Assembly (NCBI RefSeq): GCF_013201705.1
Contig: NZ_CP053837.1
Location: 1-64,000 of the forward strand
Reading direction: 5' to 3'
Origin: Aliarcobacter faecis
Lineage (GTDB): Bacteria; Campylobacterota; Campylobacteria; Campylobacterales; Arcobacteraceae
DNA length: 64,000 bases
The notes beneath the pieces are model-generated. The model saw only the letters and a list, made by a program, of their open reading frames with translations, was not told where the DNA came from and ran no database searches. Made by a program: the position numbers and the translations under genes. Numbering within the stretch: position 1 is the first letter of the stretch; each line of letters begins with the position of its first letter. Below, in pieces: positions 59,539 to 64,000 of this stretch.

Positions 59539-59718
59539 TATAATTAATCTAATTTTAAGAAATGTTTTGTAATAATTCTTTTATAGAATAATTTAGGGTT
59601 GGATGCAATCCGAAGAGTTGAAAATTTTAACTCTATGCTTGGGACTTTTATAAGAAAACAAGAAAGTTTTGGATGTGATAAATTTATCACAATGCATATA
59701 AATATAAAAGGATTTATT
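59539..59718 (+). promoter_or_regulatory. Flagellin promoter and structured 5' leader
   Basis: TATAAT at 59539-59544 is a sigma-70-type -10; a second -10-like TAGAAT is at 59584-59589. I see no clear sigma-28 or sigma-54 promoter. The leader of at least 120 bases holds three palindromes: GGATGCAATCC (59601-59611), AGAGTT/AACTCT (59614-59634), and the perfect TGTGATAAATTTATCACA (59674-59691). GGA motifs occur at 59601, 59671 and in the RBS (AAGGAT, 59708), a CsrA-like pattern. Confidence 0.55.
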
Positions 59719-60564
59719 ATGAGAATTAATACAAATGTTTCATCTTTAACTGCACAAGAAGCTGCACAAAATACAAGTAAGACTTTAACTAATTCATTAG
59801 AAAAACTTTCTACTGGATTTAGAATTAATAAAGCTAGTGATGATGCTTCTGGTCTTGCTATTGCAGATAAGTTAAGAACACAAGCAACATCTATTAATCA
59901 AGGTATTGCAAATGGTAATTCAGCTGTTGCACTTTTACAAATTGCTGATAAATCTATGGGAGAGCAATCAAGTATTCTTGATACAATTAAGTCTAAATTA
60001 ATTCAAGCAAATACTGATACAACTTCATCTGCTGGTAGAGAGTCTATTAGAAAAGATATTAATAAACTTTTAACACAGTTAGATAATATTGCTACTCAGA
60101 CAAATTATAATGGTACTTCACTATTACAAAAGTCTTCAAGTAGTACATCAGCATCAGCTGGATTAAAGTTTCAAGTAGGTGAAAAATCTTCAGATACTAT
60201 TACTAATACAGGTATTCAATCAAATACTTCAGGGTTGGGATTAACATCTTTAAAAGGATTAGCTGCAAGCGGTCTTACTCAAACAATTGCTGGTGATCAA
60301 CAATCTAAAATTGATGAAGCAATTACAACTCTGAATGGATATAGAGGAGATATAGGTTCTACTCAAAACCAAGTTGAATCAGCTGTTAGAAACTTAATGA
60401 CACAAGCAACAAATGTTAAAGCTGCTGAGTCTATTATTAGAGATGTTGATTATGCTGCTGAGTCTGCAAACTTCAACAAACAAAATATTATTTCTCAAGC
60501 TGGATCTTATGCAATTAGCCAAGCTAATGCAGTTCAACAAAATGTTCTTAGATTACTTCAATAG
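59719..60564 (+). CDS. Flagellin
   Basis: This is the filament subunit. The 281-residue protein has the D0/D1 N-terminal pattern MRINTNVSSLTAQEAAQNTS and LSTGFRINKASDDASGLAIA, and the C-terminal D0/D1 ISQAGSYAISQANAVQQNVL. The central variable domain is only about 100 residues and rich in Ser and Thr (SSSSTSASAGLKF), possible sites for O-glycosylation by the adjacent Maf proteins. The ATG at 59719 has AAAGGAT upstream. An in-frame reading to TTG at 59599 runs through the structured leader and is rejected. Flagellin of this short length is typical of Arcobacter. Which paralogue it is cannot be said. Confidence 0.95.
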   Translation: MRINTNVSSLTAQEAAQNTSKTLTNSLEKLSTGFRINKASDDASGLAIADKLRTQATSINQGIANGNSAVALLQIADKSMGEQSSILDTIKSKLIQANTDTTSSAGRESIRKDINKLLTQLDNIATQTNYNGTSLLQKSSSSTSASAGLKFQVGEKSSDTITNTGIQSNTSGLGLTSLKGLAASGLTQTIAGDQQSKIDEAITTLNGYRGDIGSTQNQVESAVRNLMTQATNVKAAESIIRDVDYAAESANFNKQNIISQAGSYAISQANAVQQNVLRLLQ

Positions 60565-60600
60565 TAAGTAGTTTTTGATTATCATTCTTTTTTATTATAA

Positions 60601-60636
60601 GGGGGGGGGAAAAGAGGTTTATAACCTTTTCCCCTT
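60601..60636. terminator. Terminator carrying a nine-G tract
   Basis: A run of nine G (60601-60609) opens a hairpin GGGGAAAAGAGGTT ... AACCTTTTCCCC, followed by TTTTTT. It ends the flagellin transcript and, on the other strand, the convergent Maf gene. Four of the nine G form the stem base; the rest are extra. Confidence 0.85.
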
Positions 60637-60638
60637 TT

Positions 60639-62684
60639 TTAGTTTAATCTTTTTAAACAATTTATATAGTCATTTATTATTGTATATATTTGTGTTAATA
60701 GAATATCATTTATCTTTTTTATTTTTTTTGTCTCATTTTTGAGTTTTATATCATTAAAATGATAAGATAAATAAGGTAAAACAATTTGTGCATAATTGAT
60801 TAAAATTCGTGATATAGAACTACTTAGAAACTCAAAATCTGTAATTGAAGATAAAAAAGATATTGTTGATTTATAAAAATCATTATATGTAGTATATTCA
60901 CTTTTCTTAAATATCTCAAACTCATTTCTTAAAATATTTTCCAGAAATTCTATCTCTTTATAAATTCTTTGTTTAGAATTATTATCCAAGTTTTCAGAAG
61001 AGTTAGCATTTAGTAAGTTTATAATTTTATTTTCTGAAGTATTAATCTCTTTAAAGTTTTCAACTTCAATATCTTTAATCCTTTTTGGAATAGTATTTTC
61101 TATATATGCACCTTGTGAGGATAAATTATAAATATTAGCCTTATAATTATTTGAAATTAATCTTTTTTCTAAATATTTAATAGAGGTATAAAATAACCCT
61201 GTTGTAAATACTTCTGATTGAAAATTACCTTTTACTTTTATAAGACCTTTTCTTAAACCAAACTCTTTCTTCTCTTGATCATGTTCTAATTTAAAACTTT
61301 TATTTAATCCCGAACTACTTGTTTGAGCGTGAGTGCTTCCTGTTGATTGATTTAATGCAAAATCTAAACCTATTAAATATAATTCTTTAATATTTAAATT
61401 TAGAAGTAATTCTATAGATAATTCTCCAATACTAAATCCACTAAAGGCTAGATTATTAGTGTAAAAAGGAATAAAAGTCTCATAAAAGAATAGATTTTCC
61501 TTATTAAATTTTTCTAAAACTTTTTTATTTGTAATCATTGAAGCAAAAATTATAGTATTCCTATCTATTTTATTTACTGTTTCATCATCAAATTGTGTTC
61601 TATTTAAAAATTCTTGTTCATCTAGGGTTATTATTATATCAATTTTAATATTCTTTGAGAGGAGTTTTTTATAAACTGCTCCTATTGCTACTATAAAAAA
61701 CTTATTTTGATTCTCTTTTATCCATTCAATATTTTCATCTAAAGAGGGACCAGCAGCTAAAAATAGTACTTTTAAATCTTTGAAATAATCAAAATTATCT
61801 TTAATTTTATTAAATAGTAGAACTTTATAAGGATTTGATAAAATATTTGTTGATCTATTAATATATGTATATAAATATCTATTATAGTCGTAAGAAGTTG
61901 GTTTTATAGTTAAAAAAGTTGAGAGTATTCTATCTATATATTCACTAATATTCACTCCTGTAGTAGAAAATTTTAATATATAATTTTCCAAGGGTGATAC
62001 TGAAAGAAAAGTATTTATATTTTTTTCTTCATCTAAAGTACTATCCATTATAGAAAAGACTACACCTTTATTCTTTGCTAAGATTGTATAATCAATACAA
62101 AATAGTGATAATCTGAAAATCTCAAGATTTCTTTCACATACTAAATATATTTGAGCATCTATCTTTTCTGCTATTTTTGGAATATGTCTTCCTAATAGTG
62201 TACCTAGAAATATAAATTTATCAATTCTTTTTAATCTTTTTTTATTATCTTCTAAAAAATCATTTAGATTTGATGAGTAAGAATAAATATCTCTTTGTGT
62301 TAAAAAGTTTGATTCTCCTAAATGTTCCATATTGAATTTATCAATGATTTTATCTTGATTAAGAATTTTAGTAGTATATATTGTTTCTAGTGTAAAGATA
62401 GATTCTTTTTCATCAAATTGAACTTTTCTAATAAATTCATTATTCTTTTTTTTTGGAGTTCTATTATATAAATATTTGTCATTTACTATGTCATATATAT
62501 CAAAATCTCCATCTTCCATAATAAAATCTAAAGCATATTTTTCTTCATAAGTACCATTTTCTATCATTCTTGAAAGTTCATCTACCCTATGGTATAGTTT
62601 ATTGTCATATTCACTTAAAAATGTCAAATTTGCTAAGAATGTAGTTGTAAGTGCATTTTGTAGTTGAATTTGTGCTTCTGTCAT
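60639..62684 (-). CDS. Motility accessory factor (Maf, DUF115) glycosyltransferase
   Basis: The 681-residue protein is a Maf-type protein with the DUF115/MptE-like central domain. Residues near 150-230 (FIFLGTLLGRHIPKIAEKID, IYLVCERNLEIFRLSLFCID) form an N-terminal Rossmann-like part, and LKVLFLAAGPSLDENIEWIK near 295-314 with FFIVAIGAVYKKL and IIITLDEQEF is the central domain motif. ELYLIGLDFALNQSTGSTHA near 437 carries the D and H conserved in the family. In Campylobacter and Magnetospirillum, Maf proteins transfer pseudaminic- or legionaminic-type sugars to flagellin, which fits the neighbour. It is convergent with flagellin across the G-tract terminator. Confidence 0.88.
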   Translation of the reverse strand: MTEAQIQLQNALTTTFLANLTFLSEYDNKLYHRVDELSRMIENGTYEEKYALDFIMEDGDFDIYDIVNDKYLYNRTPKKKNNEFIRKVQFDEKESIFTLETIYTTKILNQDKIIDKFNMEHLGESNFLTQRDIYSYSSNLNDFLEDNKKRLKRIDKFIFLGTLLGRHIPKIAEKIDAQIYLVCERNLEIFRLSLFCIDYTILAKNKGVVFSIMDSTLDEEKNINTFLSVSPLENYILKFSTTGVNISEYIDRILSTFLTIKPTSYDYNRYLYTYINRSTNILSNPYKVLLFNKIKDNFDYFKDLKVLFLAAGPSLDENIEWIKENQNKFFIVAIGAVYKKLLSKNIKIDIIITLDEQEFLNRTQFDDETVNKIDRNTIIFASMITNKKVLEKFNKENLFFYETFIPFYTNNLAFSGFSIGELSIELLLNLNIKELYLIGLDFALNQSTGSTHAQTSSSGLNKSFKLEHDQEKKEFGLRKGLIKVKGNFQSEVFTTGLFYTSIKYLEKRLISNNYKANIYNLSSQGAYIENTIPKRIKDIEVENFKEINTSENKIINLLNANSSENLDNNSKQRIYKEIEFLENILRNEFEIFKKSEYTTYNDFYKSTISFLSSITDFEFLSSSISRILINYAQIVLPYLSYHFNDIKLKNETKKIKKINDILLTQIYTIINDYINCLKRLN

Positions 62685-62826
62685 AAGATTTTCCTCTTTT
62701 TAGATTGAGATTTTTATAAATAAGAATAGTTATTAAAAGTTATAATGTAATCTTCATTTAATTTAGTTATTATTATACTTAATTATGATAATTAAAAAAT
62801 AAAAAGATTAGGTAAAGTTAAACATA

Positions 62827-64000
62827 ATGGATAATTCAAAACAATTGGAAGAGTTGCAAAAGACATTAAATACTATTTATATAAAAAATTTAGAGTTTTT
62901 TAAAAAAAGTGTTCCAAATATATATAATAAGATTTTGGAGTTTGAAAAACTTAATATTGAAAATTACTCTTTAGAGTTTAGAGATAATAATTTTTGTTTA
63001 ATTTACTTAGAAAATAGTTTAAATTTATATGAAGTAGAACCATTTACAGATTCTATAAATAGAGTAAATAATTTTAGTGTAAGTTCTGCTTTTAATTTAA
63101 TAAAAATTGAGCATTTAAAAAAAAGAAATCATTATAACAATGAAATAAATGCTTATGAATATTTAAATCAATTTATAGATAATTTCCAAAATATTGATAT
63201 AAATATAAATAAATTCATTTTTATAGGTACTCTTTTGGGAGTTCATATAAATGATTTTCATAAAGTTTTAAAAGCAAATACATATTTGATAATTGAACCA
63301 AATATTGAAATATTTAGATTATCTATGTTTATGACTGATTATGAAATATTATCAAAAGATTCTAAATTATTTTTTGCAGTTAGTGAAAATAGTATAGAGT
63401 TAAATAAAATAATAAAAGATTTTATGAAATATAAATATGAGTTTAATAATTTTATACACTATGAATTGGTATATAAAAATAATGAAGAGATTATTAATGA
63501 ACTTATAAAATCTTTTACTTATTTAGGGGAGATGAGATATCCATTCTCAGAATTCTTAATTAGTCTAAAAAGAGGATATGACTATTTCTTTGAAGAGAAA
63601 AATATATTAAATCTTAGTCAAAAATACTCTTTTCTAAAGAATAAAAAAGTACTGTTCTTAGGTGCTGGAGTATCTTTGGAGAAAAACTTTGAATGGCTAT
63701 ATTTAAATCAAGAAAAATTTATCATAGTAGCTTCAAGTGCTGTTTTAAAACATCTTAAAATTTTAGATATTGTTCCAGATATTATTTTGGCTATTGATGG
63801 GCAAAAAGATGTAATGATAGAACAGTTTAATACAGCTCCTGAAATGTATAAAAATTCTATAATTTTAGTTTCAATAAAATTAGATTATGAACTTTTTAGT
63901 ACAAAATTAAAAGATACTAAAATATTTTTTATGCAAAATGCTTTGGAGTTATTTGCAGGATTCGGATTTTTAAGAGGAGTTACTGTAGGAGACTTAGGTG
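62827..64000 (+). CDS. Second Maf (DUF115) protein, cut by window end
   Basis: An open frame from ATG 62827 runs to the end of the window: at least 391 residues, no stop. It resembles the Maf protein on the other strand: FIFIGTLLGVHINDFHKVLK near residues 122-141, YLIIEPNIEIFRLSMFMTD near 147-165, KKVLFLGAGVSLEKNFEWLY near 274-293 and DIILAIDGQKDVMIEQF near 318-334. These are the same modules in the same order as the 681-residue protein, so the two are divergent paralogues. The C-terminal part lies outside the window. RBS is weak (AGGTAAAGTT). Confidence 0.85.
   Translation, partial: MDNSKQLEELQKTLNTIYIKNLEFFKKSVPNIYNKILEFEKLNIENYSLEFRDNNFCLIYLENSLNLYEVEPFTDSINRVNNFSVSSAFNLIKIEHLKKRNHYNNEINAYEYLNQFIDNFQNIDININKFIFIGTLLGVHINDFHKVLKANTYLIIEPNIEIFRLSMFMTDYEILSKDSKLFFAVSENSIELNKIIKDFMKYKYEFNNFIHYELVYKNNEEIINELIKSFTYLGEMRYPFSEFLISLKRGYDYFFEEKNILNLSQKYSFLKNKKVLFLGAGVSLEKNFEWLYLNQEKFIIVASSAVLKHLKILDIVPDIILAIDGQKDVMIEQFNTAPEMYKNSIILVSIKLDYELFSTKLKDTKIFFMQNALELFAGFGFLRGVTVGDLG

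Noticed and set aside
59674-59691. CRP-type site TGTGA...TCACA before flagellin
   Set aside because: The spacing is eight bases instead of six and it lies in the transcribed leader, downstream of the likely start. An RNA palindrome is more plausible.
59599-59718. N-terminal extension of flagellin from a TTG start
   Set aside because: Flagellins begin with MRINTN; the extension has no RBS and covers the palindromic leader.

Overview
The window starts exactly at dnaA and reads dnaA-dnaN-gyrB. It is very AT-rich, roughly three quarters A+T. Gene content and protein style point to an Arcobacter/Aliarcobacter-type member of the Campylobacterota: a short flagellin followed by DUF115/Maf motility-accessory genes, a ModE-type molybdate locus, an NssR-like Crp/Fnr regulator and Campylobacterota-style TTG starts. 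The species is inferred from these features; no database comparison was made.

Layout. 1-6.6 kb: replication genes with a DnaA-box-like inverted repeat behind dnaA, queF, a helix-turn-helix/coiled-coil protein, an SRP RNA gene on the minus strand, and a YqaA-like membrane protein. 6.6-11.5 kb (minus): molybdate cluster modE-modA-Mop-modB-modC, followed by a methyltransferase and a frameshifted periplasmic Mo-domain gene; a ModE-like palindrome lies in front of modE. 11.5-16.1 kb: an MgtC/DUF4010 membrane protein and two regulator/target pairs (HxlR with a flavodoxin-fold reductase, LysR with a YbfB-type transporter). 16-23.3 kb (minus): sulfur assimilation, metY-rrf2-cysK-DUF2061-cysH-cysD-cysN, ending in a sulfite/nitrite-reductase-family gene that lacks its catalytic C-terminal domain. 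23.5-36.5 kb: cupin, HI0933-type flavoprotein, two chemoreceptors in opposite orientation around a tripartite RND efflux operon, and a Bcr/CflA exporter. 36.5-46.2 kb: dps, gph, an acetolactate-synthase-like ThDP enzyme with an aldehyde dehydrogenase, ung, a nitrosative-stress-type divergent pair (ygbA-like and crp/fnr) sharing a TTGAT-N4-ATCAA site, then ComEA-like, YchJ, MarC, YaaA and CorA/ZntB. 46.3-53.3 kb: Ntn-hydrolase, then secG-deacetylase-frr-pyrE-RDD-MFS, a BioC-like methyltransferase, ThiD2 and a Bax inhibitor-1 protein. 53.4-59.2 kb: a complete rRNA operon (16S, tRNA-Ile, tRNA-Ala, 23S, 5S) with a consensus promoter, processing stems and terminator. 59.2-64 kb: flagellin with a structured leader and two divergent Maf genes, the second cut by the window end.

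How it works together. The sulfur block can take sulfate to APS (CysDN), then sulfite (4Fe-4S-type CysH), and use sulfide for cysteine (CysK) or homocysteine (MetY). A cysteine-free Rrf2 regulator sits between metY and cysK, which recalls the CymR-CysK arrangement of Firmicutes. The molybdate block couples uptake to a ModE sensor. Flagellin and Maf genes form the start of a flagellar glycosylation locus.

I see no CRISPR array, prophage, transposase or toxin-antitoxin cassette. The points most worth checking are the truncated sulfite-reductase-family gene, the Rrf2-cysK regulatory region with repeated TTTTAATCA motifs, the structured flagellin leader with GGA motifs, a G9 tract inside a terminator, the FNR-type operator at 42.3 kb, and a frameshift in the molybdate cluster.
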